64,000 bases of DNA from Planococcus antarcticus DSM 14505 (lineage in GTDB: Bacteria; Bacillota; Bacilli; Bacillales_A; Planococcaceae). The notes beneath the pieces were generated by a model that saw only the letters and a program-made list of their open reading frames with translations, was not told where the DNA came from and searched no databases. The translations under genes and the position numbers were made by a program. This document shows, piece after piece, positions 53,001-63,322 of the stretch. Positions within the stretch are counted from its first letter, which is position 1. Every line of letters begins with the position of its first letter. The stretch spans positions 3,228,501 through 3,292,500 of the forward strand of contig NZ_CP016534.2 of NCBI RefSeq assembly GCF_001687565.2, given 5' to 3'.

Positions 53001-53909
53001 CTATTCACTTAGTTTTCCTTCTTCTTTCAAAACCTGCTCGAAAGCCCTAACAACTTCCTCGTCGTATTGAATCCCAATCAGGCTGTTAATTTCAATCATT
53101 GCATATTCAGCAGAAAATGCAGATCGATATGCCCTGTCCTCAGTCATCGCATCGAAGGTATCACAAACTCCGATAATTTTTGCTTCTATCAATATTTCAT
53201 TGCCTTTTAGTCCATGAGGGTACCCTCTTCCATTAACACGCTCGTGATGCTGTTCGACGATATCTGCAATGTCTGCGTAAGGTGTATCACGAATCATGGC
53301 AGTCCCGTCGCCCGGGTGCTTTTTCACCAATTCAAATTCTTCATTTGTTAATTTGCTTGGCTTTTTCAAGACTTCTTCTGGAATATTGATTTTGCCGATG
53401 TCGTGTAGGATTGAAGCTAAAAACAGCTTCTCCATATGTTCTCTTCTCAATTTCATTTCAGATGCCGTTTTTACAGCATAATTAGCCACACGAGAACTAT
53501 GGTTAAAAGTGTAACGATCCTTTTGTTCAACAGTCTCTCCTATTTTTTTAAGCTCATTAATAACTTCACTAAGGTAGTAAAAAACAGGAGCAGTAGAGAC
53601 AGATAAGAAGCTTACTTCTGTTAAAGCAGTAAAATGAACCGTTTCTTCTAAATTTTTAGCAGAAATAAAATCATTTTCTTTTATTTGAATTTTCCTGCCA
53701 TCAATTTCTACTTCTAAAACCCCATTTAATATATAAAAAAATTCTTGAACTAATGCATCTTTACCAGGAAAAAGAATAATTAGCTTATCCTTCATCACTG
53801 TTTGTTTAATTATTTCAAGACCATCACCACGACCAAGCAGGCTTATAAAGGTGGACTCATTATTCACTTTCTCCAGATATCCATTTTTCAATATATCTAA
53901 GCCCTTCAT
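53001..53909 (-). CDS. HD-GYP domain phosphodiesterase with N-terminal cupin-like sensor
   Basis: A 302-residue protein. Residues 30-110 form a small beta-rich cupin-like or cyclic-nucleotide-binding-like domain (FFYILNGVLEVEIDGRKIQIKENDFISA). Residues 135-300 are an HD-GYP domain with H-D at 169-170, HHE at 221-223 and RGYP (228-231), all the metal and signature residues of active c-di-GMP phosphodiesterases. The N-domain probably senses a ligand or oxygen-linked signal. ATG 53909 follows AAAGGAAGTG; an upstream in-frame start lacks a site. Confidence 0.9.
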   Translation of the reverse strand: MKGLDILKNGYLEKVNNESTFISLLGRGDGLEIIKQTVMKDKLIILFPGKDALVQEFFYILNGVLEVEIDGRKIQIKENDFISAKNLEETVHFTALTEVSFLSVSTAPVFYYLSEVINELKKIGETVEQKDRYTFNHSSRVANYAVKTASEMKLRREHMEKLFLASILHDIGKINIPEEVLKKPSKLTNEEFELVKKHPGDGTAMIRDTPYADIADIVEQHHERVNGRGYPHGLKGNEILIEAKIIGVCDTFDAMTEDRAYRSAFSAEYAMIEINSLIGIQYDEEVVRAFEQVLKEEGKLSE

Positions 53910-54000
53910 AAGTTCACTTCCTTTTAAAAAACTATGAGAGTAAAGATTATTATTCTCTACTTTCATAGTACTCTATAAGCCGACAATTATACAAACTGAT

Positions 54001-54462
54001 TTACCAACCTACTACTACCATTGGATCGATTAATTCTTCACGATCGGCAAATTCGATTAATACCCATTCTATTTCCATTATCAATCCAGCTTTTTCTGCT
54101 TTTTCTATTCCTTTGAGTGTCATGCTTTCAGTTTTTACTTTCAGTTCGCTAATTAACTTAGCAGATTTTTCTTCATATTCTTTAGTCAACAAAGCCTGCT
54201 TCGCTACATCTTGATGCTTAGATTTTTCATCCTGATATTTAGCGTACATCTTTTCGGATTTATCTACTGCTTTATTAATTTCTTCGTAAATTTTTTCATT
54301 CGTTTTATTAACTTCGGCTATTGCTTTAGCAACTTCTGGCGTCATTTCATTTGTAACATCATATTTCACAGCTTCATTATTACTTTCTGCAAATACGCTC
54401 GTGCCCAACCCTAATGCCATAACCACTGAAAATAATACTGCAATCACACTCTTTTTCAACAT
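54001..54462 (-). CDS. Secreted helical protein of unknown function
   Basis: A 153-residue protein with a clear signal peptide (cleavage after VFA, residue 25). The mature part is almost entirely charged alpha helix (EVAKAIAEVNKTNEKIYEEINKAVDKSEKMYAKYQDEKSKH), probably coiled coil, and it ends in a short hydrophobic WVLIEFADREELIDPMVVVGW-like tail. I do not recognise a family. ATG follows TAGGGGGA. It is monocistronic. Confidence 0.75.
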   Translation of the reverse strand: MLKKSVIAVLFSVVMALGLGTSVFAESNNEAVKYDVTNEMTPEVAKAIAEVNKTNEKIYEEINKAVDKSEKMYAKYQDEKSKHQDVAKQALLTKEYEEKSAKLISELKVKTESMTLKGIEKAEKAGLIMEIEWVLIEFADREELIDPMVVVGW

Positions 54463-54753
54463 GTATATTCCCCCTATTTTGTTTTTTAGCAGGGTCTGGA
54501 AATTTTAATTCTTTACAAGTGAGAATATGCACCATATCACCTATTTTTTACTTAAAATTCCATATCCGACCTTCTATAGTATATACTTAGTAGGTCTTTT
54601 GCACAACTGTTCATTGCATCATTTACATAAAAGACACATTTTTTCTTCAATAAAGCAACTGGAAATCACTTAATTATCAGTTTTCATTAATAAAATGCAC
54701 TTGTTTTTTCTTCGAGTAAGCGCAGTCCTAAATTCACTATTCTCTTTCTACAG
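54463..54753. other. Intergenic region between gltB and the secreted protein gene
   Basis: About 290 AT-rich bases without a supported gene. It presumably carries the promoter of the secreted protein gene. Confidence 0.4.
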
Positions 54754-54797
54754 AAAAACTGCGTGCAAACCCCATATGGAGTTTGCACGCAGTTTTT
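54754..54797 (-). terminator. Terminator of the glutamate synthase operon
   Basis: AAAAACTGCGTGCAAAC (54754-54770) and GTTTGCACGCAGTTTTT (54781-54797) form a perfect 17-base stem around CCCATATGGA. Confidence 0.9.
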
Positions 54798-54826
54798 CAC
54801 TAAAACAAACAATCTACTCTTCATTT

Positions 54827-56314
54827 TTACGGCAATACAGTAGTGCCCATCAGGAAACGATCGCATTCACGTGCCGCTTCCCGGCCTTCATTGATAGCCC
54901 AAACGATCAGACTTTGACCGCGACGAACATCTCCCGCTGCAAAAACGCCTTCTACGCTGGTTGTATATTTTCCATATTCCGCTTTCACTGTTGAATTCGC
55001 TTCTGTTTCCAGCTCCAGCTGCTGAATCAGTTCCTGTTCAGGTCCACTGAAGCCGATGGCAATCAATACAAGATCCGCTTTCCATACCTTTTCAGTGCCC
55101 GGAATTTCTTCGCGGATTCGGTTGCCTTTTTCATCTATCTTTAACTTCACATTTACAGTATGCACTTCTTTGATTTGTCCGCTTTCATCGCCGACAAATT
55201 TCTTTGTCATGACCGCATAAGCTCTTGGGTCGTCGCCAAAAGTCGCAGCCGCTTCTTTATGGCCGTATTCTATCCGGTGAACTTTCGGATACTGAGGCCA
55301 CGGATTTCCTTTTTCGTCGCGAATCGCACCTTTTTTGTCGTAAACATCAAACTGAACAAGGCTTGCACATTCATGGCGGACGGATGTCGCTAAGCAATCA
55401 GTTCCTGTATCTCCGCCGCCAATGACGATGACGTTCTTGTCTGTTGCCGAAATGTAGTTGCCGTCTTTAAAATTCGAATTCAGTAGACTTTTTGTGCTGT
55501 CATGCAGGAAGTCCATCGCAAAATGGACGCCATCCAATTCACGACCTTCCACATCGATATTGCGGTGAACAGTTGACCCGGTGCACATGACGACTGCCTC
55601 AAAATCATCCTTCAGTTTTGAAGAAAGGTAGTTTTTCCCCACCTCTACATTGGTGATAAAAGTGATCCCTTCCTGCTCAAGAATATTGACACGTCTCTGC
55701 ACCATATCGTAGGACAGTTTCATCTCCGGAATTCCGTATGTCAACAAGCCACCCACACGGTCGCTTTTCTCAAATACGGTTACTAGATGCCCTGCTTTGT
55801 TCAGTTGCGCTGCCGCTGCAAGTCCGGCTGGCCCTGAACCGATTACCGCGACTTTTTTACCGGTCCGTGTTTTCGGTGGTTCCGGCACAACCCAACCTTC
55901 CTCAAACCCTCGTTCGATGATGGAACGTTCCACTGTACGGATAGCTACAGGCGGTTCGTTGATACCCAATACGCATGCTCCTTCGCAAGGTGCCGGACAA
56001 GCCACTCCAGTAAATTCAGGGAAATTATTTTTCAGATGCTCACGATGTAAAGCTTCTTTCCATTGGCCGCGGTAAACCAGATCATTCCATTCAGGGATAA
56101 GATGATTCACCGGACAGCCGGTCGTCACATTGTCCAAATCCATTCCGGTGTGGCATGTCGGCACTCCACAGTCCATACAGCGCGCACCTTGTTTCTCTAC
56201 TTCTTCATCTGATAGAGGGATTGTATAGTCGTTCCAATCTTTTGTCCGTTCAGCAGGTTGGCGTTCTTTGACTGTTTGTCTGTCGTATTCCATGAATCCA
56301 GTTGGTTTGCCCAT
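54827..56314 (-). CDS. gltB: Glutamate synthase small subunit
   Basis: A 495-residue FAD/NADPH subunit of glutamate synthase. The N-terminal iron-sulfur region shows [10 protein letters not shown] and [15 protein letters not shown] binding is at [20 protein letters not shown] and NADPH binding at [11 protein letters not shown]. It passes electrons to the large subunit to make two glutamates from glutamine and 2-oxoglutarate. ATG 56314 follows AGGAGG; one codon earlier an ATG is also possible. B. subtilis naming is used (small subunit GltB). Confidence 0.95.
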   Translation of the reverse strand: MGKPTGFMEYDRQTVKERQPAERTKDWNDYTIPLSDEEVEKQGARCMDCGVPTCHTGMDLDNVTTGCPVNHLIPEWNDLVYRGQWKEALHREHLKNNFPEFTGVACPAPCEGACVLGINEPPVAIRTVERSIIERGFEEGWVVPEPPKTRTGKKVAVIGSGPAGLAAAAQLNKAGHLVTVFEKSDRVGGLLTYGIPEMKLSYDMVQRRVNILEQEGITFITNVEVGKNYLSSKLKDDFEAVVMCTGSTVHRNIDVEGRELDGVHFAMDFLHDSTKSLLNSNFKDGNYISATDKNVIVIGGGDTGTDCLATSVRHECASLVQFDVYDKKGAIRDEKGNPWPQYPKVHRIEYGHKEAAATFGDDPRAYAVMTKKFVGDESGQIKEVHTVNVKLKIDEKGNRIREEIPGTEKVWKADLVLIAIGFSGPEQELIQQLELETEANSTVKAEYGKYTTSVEGVFAAGDVRRGQSLIVWAINEGREAARECDRFLMGTTVLP

Positions 56315-56417
56315 CATTTCCCTCCTACTCACAATTTCTCATGTTGAATCCGCAGAGTTTTCGCCTGTTTGCGAAAGCTTGGGATTTTTTTATCGAGACT
56401 CTACTATCTTTTTCTTA

Positions 56418-56502
56418 TTGTCCAGACTCTAGCAACCAGCCCCTCGAGTCGCTTTCCCAGAACGCCTTACAGCTATCACAGCTGAACAGGACTTACACTT
56501 TT
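56418..56502 (-). repeat. Dispersed intergenic repeat, family 2, copy C
   Basis: On the minus strand it has AAAAGTGTAAGTCCTG, TTCAGCTGTGATAGCTGTAA, GGCG, AAGCGACTCGAGGGGCTGG and CTAGAGTCTGGACAA. This follows the block order of copies A and B. It lies between gltA and gltB, inside the operon, and abuts the gltA stop codon. Confidence 0.6.
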
Positions 56503-59500
56503 CTATTTCCCAGCACTGGCCATTTTACTTTCTTCAAAAGCTGCCATTTCCGCTTCAGATTTTGCCATGCCGCTGTTTTGTAGTTTGTTGATGCGTTCGT
56601 TGATTTGAAGATAGGCTTTGGGGATAACACGCACGAACTTAGCTGTATAAATATCCCAATTAGCTAATAACCGGGTTCCCTTGGCACTGCTCGTATAATG
56701 AACATGTTTCTGAACCATTTCACGTAATTCTTCAATTTCTGCAGGATCGGCAAGCGGCTGTAAGTGCACCATTTCCGCATTGCAGTGTGCACTGAATGTG
56801 CCTTCTTCATCGAGCACATAAGCTACCCCGCCAGACATGCCGGCAGCAAAGTTTTTGCCGGTTTTCCCCAGAATTGCTACGCGGCCGCCGGTCATATATT
56901 CGCAGCCATGGTCGCCCACACCTTCGACGACAATTTTTGCCCCACTGTTTCTAACGGCAAAGCGTTCTCCTGCGACACCGTAGATATAAGCTTCACCGGC
57001 AGATGCCCCGTAGAATGAAACATTTCCGATAATGATATTATTTTCCGGAAGGAATGTTGAATCTAATGCCGGGTAAACCGTGATTTTTCCGCCTGACAAG
57101 CCTTTTCCTACAAAGTCATTGGCGTCACCGATTAAGTTCATCGACATGCCTTTTGGAATAAATGCGCCGAAACTTTGTCCGGCAGAACCCTGGAAGTTCA
57201 GATTGACCGTGTCATCAGGCAAGCCTTCTGCACCATAGCGTTTTGAAATGGCACTGCCCACGATGGTCCCTGTAGCTCTGTGGATATTGCGGATTGCTGT
57301 CGCGACTTCTACGCGTTCACCGGTTTCTATCGCATGACGGCAACGCGGCAATAGTTCCTGATGGTCCAGCGTCTTTTCCAGTTCGTGATTTTGTTTGATG
57401 GTTGCATAACGTCCCACTTTTTCAGGAAGGTTTGGCTGATACAATAAGGCACTTAAATCAATACCGCCCGCTTTCCAGTGATCCACTGCCTGGTTGGCTT
57501 CAATGACGTCCGTTCGTCCAATCATCTCATCAATTGTGCGGAAGCCCAGTTCCGCCATCAATTCACGCGTTTCGCGTGCGATAAAGCGCATGAAATTTGC
57601 TACGTGCTCTGGGTCTCCACCATACTTTTCGCGCAACTCCGGATTCTGGGTCGCGATACCGACAGGACAAGTATCCAAATGACAAACGCGCATCATGACA
57701 CAGCCAAGTACGACGAGAGGGGCAGTTGAAAACCCGAATTCTTCAGCGCCTAAAAGAGCTGCTGTCACTACATCGCGTCCAGTCATCATTTTGCCGTCTG
57801 TTTCCACAACAATCCGATCACGCAGCCCGTTTAATAGAAGAGTCTGATGCGTTTCAGCCAAGCCAATTTCCCACGGCAGGCCCGTGTGCTTCAAGCTTGT
57901 TTTCGGCGCTGCTCCCGTACCCCCATCATAGCCGCTGATCAATACGACATCCGCACGGCCTTTTGCAACGCCAGCTGCAATCGTTCCGACACCAACTGCT
58001 GATACTAGTTTGACACTAATACGCGCAGCGGGATTTGCATTTTTTAAATTGAAGATTAGTTCAGCTAAATCTTCAATTGAATAAATATCATGGTGTGGGG
58101 GCGGTGAAATCAGTTCAACGCCCGGAGTAGAACCGCGTACTTCCGCAATCCACGGATATACTTTTTTGCCCGGTAAGTGTCCGCCTTCTCCCGGCTTCGC
58201 TCCTTGCGCTACTTTAATTTGGATTTCATCGGCGTTCACCAGGTAATGGCTGGTTACACCAAAACGGCCGGATGCCACCTGTTTAATGGAACTGCGGCGA
58301 TTATCGCCATTATCGTCGGGAATAAAGCGGGAAACTTCTTCTCCACCTTCTCCTGAATTGCTTTTTCCACCTATGCGGTTCATCGCAATCGCAAGAGCTT
58401 CATGCGCTTCTTTACTGATGGAACCATATGACATGGCACCTGTTTTAAAACGTGCACAGATTTCTTCGATCGTTTCCACTTCTTCAATCGGCACTGACGT
58501 CTGTTGTTTAAAGGACATCAAGCCACGTAGTGACTGAAGGTTGGCCTTTTCGTCAGTTAACAGATTGGTGTATTTTTTGAAGACATCGTAATTATTGGTC
58601 CGGCATGCATGCTGCAGCATATGGATCGTTTTTGGATTGTATTGGTGGTTTTCTCCATTTTCACGGTATTGGAATTCGTCACCGGAATCCAGTGCCTGAT
58701 CATCTCCTTGAGCAGTCGGGTAAGCTGCTGCATGCCGCATAAGCACTTCTTTGGCAATAATATCAAGACCAATTCCGCCAAGGCGCGAAGAAGTACGGGT
58801 AAAGTATTTATCGATTACGTCCATATGAATACCGACAGCTTCAAAAATTTGTGCGCCGCGATAGCTTTGAATGGTTGAAATCCCCATTTTGGATAAAACT
58901 TTGATGATGCCATCTGTAACAGCTTTCACATAAGTTTGTTCCACTTCTTCAAACTTCGCATTAGGAATATCTTCAATTTCAATCAAATTCTGAATCGTAT
59001 CAAAAGCTAAATAGGGGTTAATGCCTTCTGCTCCATAGCCAAGCAAAGCAGCAAAATGATGAACTTCACGAGGTTCTGCAGATTCTAGTAAAATGCTCAT
59101 TTGTGTACGAGTGCCTTGACGGATCAAATGGTGGTGAAGCCCTGAAACGGCAAGTAAAGCTGGAATTGCTGCGTAATCTTCATTGACACCGCGATCAGAT
59201 AGGACAAGCAACGTCGCGCCGCCTTTAAGAGCTTGATCCGCTTCTGCAAAAACCGCTTCCAGCTTTTGTTCCATCGCTTCGGCACCATTATTTTTTGAAA
59301 ACAGGATTGAAATCGTCGCAGCTTTGAAGTCCGCAATATTCTGCTGACGCAACTTCTCAAGTTCCAAATCTGTCAAAACGGGTGTTTCCAGACGGATGTG
59401 ACGAGCACTTCTAGGGCTTGGCTGAACCAAATTCCCTTCTGCACCGATGGTTGTCCGTGCGGCTGTAATAATATGTTCCCGAATCGCATCAATCGGCGGA

Positions 59501-61089
59501 TTCGTAACTTGAGCAAACAATTGCTTAAAGTAATTGTATAGAAGTTGCGGTTTTTTCGACAAAACAGCCAACGGTGAATCGTAGCCCATTGAACCGACAG
59601 GATCTTTGCCTTCAGTTGCCAGCGGCTTGATAATTTTTTGGACTTCTTCCATGGTATATCCAAAAGCCAGCTGTCGTTTGATCAAGGGTTGCGTATCATC
59701 AGAGTTTGAAGGTTTTACTGGCTCAGGCAGATCGGCCAGATCGAACATGTTTTTATCGATGAAATCTTTATAAGGCAATTCTCCTGCAATCTGAAGCTTG
59801 ATTTCTTCATCAGGAATAATCTTGCCTTCTTCGAGATCCACCAATAGCATTTTGCCTGGACGCAGACGATCTTTATAAATAATGTCATCCGCAAAAATAT
59901 CCAATGCTCCTACTTCTGAACCCATGACGATCATACCGCTCTTCGTCACATAATAACGCGCGGGACGAAGGCCATTTCGATCAAGACAAGCCGCAATTTG
60001 TTTCCCATCAGTAAAGACTAGTGCAGCCGGACCATCCCACGGCTCCATCAACGTACTATGGTATTCGTAGAAATCTCTTTTTTCTTGTTTGATGGTCGGG
60101 TCATTAACCCATGGTTCCGGTACCATCATCATTGCTGTATGCGCAAGAGATCTTCCAGATAAATGCAAAAATTCAAAACAGTTGTCGAACATAGATGAGT
60201 CACTACCTGTTTCATCGATGACGGGAAGAACTTTTTTAAGGTCTTCTTCATTGAATGCATGGGAAGCACAGAGCATCTGACGTGCACGCATCCAATTGAC
60301 ATTCCCCCTTAAGGTATTGAATTCACCGTTGTGGATTGAGTAGCGGTTAGGATGTGAACGCTGCCAGCTCGGGAAAGTATTCGTGCTGAAGCGAGAGTGG
60401 ACGAGAGCCAATGCAGATTTGAATTCTGGATGGTTGAGGTCAATATAAAATGAATCCAGCTGTTCCGGGATAAGCATTCCTTTATAGACAATCGTTCCTG
60501 CTGAAAGGCTACTGAAATACACGTCTTTAAAGTCTTCTTTGCCGACCATCGCCTGTTCGATCCGCTTACGGATAATATACAAACGACGCTCAAGGTCTAC
60601 CCGGTTTTCCAAGCCGTGCGCAGCCCCGATAAATACTTGGCGGATAACTGGCTTGGTTTTTGAAGCGACTTTGCCAACAAACGAATCATTTACTGGAACC
60701 GGACGCCAGCCAAGACAGATTTGCCCTTCTTCCTGGATGATCTGATGAATCACTTCCTTTGTCTTCATCCGAAGATCGTAATCCTGCGGCATAAAGAGCA
60801 TGCCGATTCCGTACTTGCCTTCTTCAGGCAATGTAATACCTTCTTTTTCGCATTGCTTCAAGAAAAAACGGTGAGGGATTTGAGTTAAGATCCCTGCGCC
60901 ATCTCCTGTACTTGTATCAGACGACTGTCCGCCGCGGTGTTCTAAGTTACACAATATATTAATTGCATTTTGGACGATTGCATGTGATTTTTCCCCGTTA
61001 ATATTGGCGATCATCCCTATTCCGCACGCCTCATGCTCTTGATCTGGATGATAAAGTCCTTGTGGGATTGGATATTCTTTCTTGCTCAT
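56503..61089 (-). CDS. gltA: Glutamate synthase large subunit
   Basis: A 1528-residue protein. A short propeptide precedes the Ntn-type nucleophile Cys in [18 protein letters not shown], so the start at ATG 61089 (behind AAGGAGGCGG) and later processing are expected. The glutaminase domain (about 22-430), central domain, FMN domain ([12 protein letters not shown], then [15 protein letters not shown]) and 3Fe-4S motif [19 protein letters not shown] all occur. The C-terminal beta-helix is present. It makes glutamate with the small subunit encoded downstream. Confidence 0.97.
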   Translation of the reverse strand: MSKKEYPIPQGLYHPDQEHEACGIGMIANINGEKSHAIVQNAINILCNLEHRGGQSSDTSTGDGAGILTQIPHRFFLKQCEKEGITLPEEGKYGIGMLFMPQDYDLRMKTKEVIHQIIQEEGQICLGWRPVPVNDSFVGKVASKTKPVIRQVFIGAAHGLENRVDLERRLYIIRKRIEQAMVGKEDFKDVYFSSLSAGTIVYKGMLIPEQLDSFYIDLNHPEFKSALALVHSRFSTNTFPSWQRSHPNRYSIHNGEFNTLRGNVNWMRARQMLCASHAFNEEDLKKVLPVIDETGSDSSMFDNCFEFLHLSGRSLAHTAMMMVPEPWVNDPTIKQEKRDFYEYHSTLMEPWDGPAALVFTDGKQIAACLDRNGLRPARYYVTKSGMIVMGSEVGALDIFADDIIYKDRLRPGKMLLVDLEEGKIIPDEEIKLQIAGELPYKDFIDKNMFDLADLPEPVKPSNSDDTQPLIKRQLAFGYTMEEVQKIIKPLATEGKDPVGSMGYDSPLAVLSKKPQLLYNYFKQLFAQVTNPPIDAIREHIITAARTTIGAEGNLVQPSPRSARHIRLETPVLTDLELEKLRQQNIADFKAATISILFSKNNGAEAMEQKLEAVFAEADQALKGGATLLVLSDRGVNEDYAAIPALLAVSGLHHHLIRQGTRTQMSILLESAEPREVHHFAALLGYGAEGINPYLAFDTIQNLIEIEDIPNAKFEEVEQTYVKAVTDGIIKVLSKMGISTIQSYRGAQIFEAVGIHMDVIDKYFTRTSSRLGGIGLDIIAKEVLMRHAAAYPTAQGDDQALDSGDEFQYRENGENHQYNPKTIHMLQHACRTNNYDVFKKYTNLLTDEKANLQSLRGLMSFKQQTSVPIEEVETIEEICARFKTGAMSYGSISKEAHEALAIAMNRIGGKSNSGEGGEEVSRFIPDDNGDNRRSSIKQVASGRFGVTSHYLVNADEIQIKVAQGAKPGEGGHLPGKKVYPWIAEVRGSTPGVELISPPPHHDIYSIEDLAELIFNLKNANPAARISVKLVSAVGVGTIAAGVAKGRADVVLISGYDGGTGAAPKTSLKHTGLPWEIGLAETHQTLLLNGLRDRIVVETDGKMMTGRDVVTAALLGAEEFGFSTAPLVVLGCVMMRVCHLDTCPVGIATQNPELREKYGGDPEHVANFMRFIARETRELMAELGFRTIDEMIGRTDVIEANQAVDHWKAGGIDLSALLYQPNLPEKVGRYATIKQNHELEKTLDHQELLPRCRHAIETGERVEVATAIRNIHRATGTIVGSAISKRYGAEGLPDDTVNLNFQGSAGQSFGAFIPKGMSMNLIGDANDFVGKGLSGGKITVYPALDSTFLPENNIIIGNVSFYGASAGEAYIYGVAGERFAVRNSGAKIVVEGVGDHGCEYMTGGRVAILGKTGKNFAAGMSGGVAYVLDEEGTFSAHCNAEMVHLQPLADPAEIEELREMVQKHVHYTSSAKGTRLLANWDIYTAKFVRVIPKAYLQINERINKLQNSGMAKSEAEMAAFEESKMASAGK

Positions 61090-61116
61090 CAAACCGCCTC
61101 CTTCATTGCACTCTTG

Positions 61117-61228
61117 TGTCATAATATTTTGATAGTATATCATAAGTCTGAATATATATACAATTCCTCCGAGCAAAAAAATGTTTATACTAAGCCCAAA
61201 ATCCTATGTACTGCTGAAAACGCTTCCA
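61117..61228 (-). promoter_or_regulatory. gltA upstream region with cre-like and half TnrA-like sites
   Basis: TGAAAACGCTTCCA (61215-61228) is a cre-like sequence with one mismatch. TGTCATAATATTTT (61117-61130) matches one half of the TnrA consensus. In B. subtilis gltAB is controlled by CcpA, TnrA and GltC, so both are plausible, but the TnrA half-site is weak and gltC is not in this window. Confidence 0.35.
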
Positions 61229-61300
61229 TTTATCTTTAGGAAGAACGAGAATGTTTATTATAATAGAGTGTATAATTATACAAGTCTGACAATTTAAAAT

Positions 61301-61328
61301 AAAAAAACCCCATTTTATATGAGGTTTT
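61301..61328 (-). terminator. Terminator after recQ
   Basis: AAACCTCAT pairs with ATGGGGTTT on the minus strand (61304-61326), with one G-U pair, followed by TTTTATTTT. Confidence 0.75.
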
Positions 61329-61343
61329 CCTACTTATATTTAT

Positions 61344-63116
61344 TCAGTTGTTTATAGCATCAAAAGAATGAATTGCCTGCAGAAACGCTGCTCCATACTT
61401 CTCGAGCTTGTTCGCACCGACACCATTGACTTCTAAAAATTCCATTTCGTCTCTTGGTCTTCTCGCTACCATATCCTGCAATGTTTTATCTGAGAAAATA
61501 ACAAAAGGCGGTACGCCAGCTTCGTCGGCTAGACTTTTCCGGACTATGCGCAACTCTTCGAATAATGGATCATTTGAAGCAATCCGTTTAGTGACAACTG
61601 CACCTTTTCTCAGCACTTTGCGCTTGCCCAGCAATACATCTCTTCCACCGTCAGGCACATAGATAGTCGGGAATGAACCTTGTTCCACCGCTAATAGCTC
61701 TTGGGAAATCATAAACTCAATCAAGTTCGAAACTTCCTTGGCATTTTGATGCTTTAAAATCCCATAAGTCGATAACTTATCAAAACGGAAATCCAGCACC
61801 TTTTTATTGCGTGAGCCGGTCAGCACTTGGGCGGTCATCGCCTTGCCAAACTTCTGTCCCATACGGATGACACAAGACAGAACCATCTGGACATCTTTCG
61901 TAACATCCATACTTTCCCGGTCATCTAAACAATTGCCACAATGTCCGCACGGTTCGGCCGCGGTATCTCCAAAGTAATGGATAATAAACTGCTGCAGACA
62001 GTTTTCTGTATGACAATAATCAACCATTCCTTGCAATTTCACAAGCTCACCCGGAATTCGGCCAGGATCTTGAGCTTGATCAATTAAAAAGCGTTGTGTT
62101 TGTACATCTTGTGAGGCGTATAGCACAATACATGCACTCGGCAAACCATCTCGTCCTGCACGCCCTGCCTCTTGATAGTAGCTTTCCATGTTTTTCGGCA
62201 CTTGATAATGAATGACAAAACGAATATTGGATTTATCGATGCCCATGCCGAATGCATTGGTCGCCACCATGACAGTCACCTCGTCATTCAAGAAACGCTC
62301 TTGCCCGATCTTTCTCTCATTGTCAGGCATCCCCGCATGATACTTAGCCGCTTTGATGCCTTTTTTTAATAGCATCTCGTAAACCGAATCTACTGTTTTT
62401 CGGGTGGCAGCGTAAATAATACCTGCTTCTTTATCGTTTTTCGCTACATATTCCTTCACAAATCGCTCCCGATCTTGTCCGCGTATAACCGAAAACGTCA
62501 AATTGGGCCGTTCAAATCCAGTCATAATCGTATGCCGTTCTTCGATATCTAAAATTCGGCAAATGTCTTCCCGCACTTGAGGAGTTGCAGTAGCAGTCAA
62601 AGCCAACACCGTCGGATTATTAGGAAACAATTCTGTCATGCGGCTAATCAAGCGGTAGCTCGGACGGAAATCATGGCCCCATTGTGAGATACAGTGGGCT
62701 TCATCGACGGCAATCAGCGGAACATGGACTCCCTGCAATTCATTAAGGAACATCTCTGAATCCAACCGTTCTGGTGCAATATACAATAATTTAATTGCTC
62801 CACGCTGAACATCCATCAACGTTTCCCGCACTTCATCAAAATCGAGGGAACTATTTATATAAGCAGCCGGAATACCGGCTGCTAATAGAGCATCTACTTG
62901 GTCTTTCATCAATGAAATCAAAGGCGACACGACAATGGTGGTCCCTTCCATAACAAGAGCAGGAATTTGATAGCACATGGACTTGCCTCCGCCTGTCGGC
63001 ATGACGCAAATCGAATTATGCCCTTCAAATACCTGCGTAATGGCTTGCTCCTGGCCGACCCGGAAGGACTCGTAACCAAAATGGGACTGCAGTAATTTCT
63101 TTGCACTTTCCAACAA
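61344..63116 (-). CDS. recQ: ATP-dependent DNA helicase RecQ
   Basis: A 590-residue RecQ helicase with Walker A MPTGGGKS (39-46), the DEAH box VDEAHCISQWGHDFR (D138-H141) and the helicase motif VIHYQVPKNMESYYQEAGRAGRDG. The zinc domain includes C..C in AEPCGHCGNC, followed by the winged-helix region and an HRDC domain (about 510-590). It unwinds DNA 3' to 5' at forks and recombination intermediates and can work with topoisomerase III. The ATG follows AGGAGT. A second RecQ-like gene may exist elsewhere, as in B. subtilis. Confidence 0.95.
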   Translation of the reverse strand: MLESAKKLLQSHFGYESFRVGQEQAITQVFEGHNSICVMPTGGGKSMCYQIPALVMEGTTIVVSPLISLMKDQVDALLAAGIPAAYINSSLDFDEVRETLMDVQRGAIKLLYIAPERLDSEMFLNELQGVHVPLIAVDEAHCISQWGHDFRPSYRLISRMTELFPNNPTVLALTATATPQVREDICRILDIEERHTIMTGFERPNLTFSVIRGQDRERFVKEYVAKNDKEAGIIYAATRKTVDSVYEMLLKKGIKAAKYHAGMPDNERKIGQERFLNDEVTVMVATNAFGMGIDKSNIRFVIHYQVPKNMESYYQEAGRAGRDGLPSACIVLYASQDVQTQRFLIDQAQDPGRIPGELVKLQGMVDYCHTENCLQQFIIHYFGDTAAEPCGHCGNCLDDRESMDVTKDVQMVLSCVIRMGQKFGKAMTAQVLTGSRNKKVLDFRFDKLSTYGILKHQNAKEVSNLIEFMISQELLAVEQGSFPTIYVPDGGRDVLLGKRKVLRKGAVVTKRIASNDPLFEELRIVRKSLADEAGVPPFVIFSDKTLQDMVARRPRDEMEFLEVNGVGANKLEKYGAAFLQAIHSFDAINN

Positions 63117-63215
63117 AATAGAACACTCCTAATACTCGTATCGTATGAGTTAGCTTACCACATTTCCTCGTCTTTTTCTTTGATGAAACACCAAAAAAGC
63201 GTTCCCTTATAGAGA

Positions 63216-63257
63216 CAAAAACAACCATCCTTCAAGCTGACGCTTTCAGGACGATTG
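63216..63257 (-). terminator. Terminator after the SDR gene
   Basis: Minus strand CAATCGTCCT pairs with AGGATGGTTG (G-U pairs allowed) around a 16-base loop, followed by TTTTTG. Confidence 0.65.
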
Positions 63258-63322
63258 CTTATTTTCTTGCTTTTTAAGCTAAAGGAAGAAAGACTACTTG
63301 AAGCTCATTCTTCACTGCTTCT

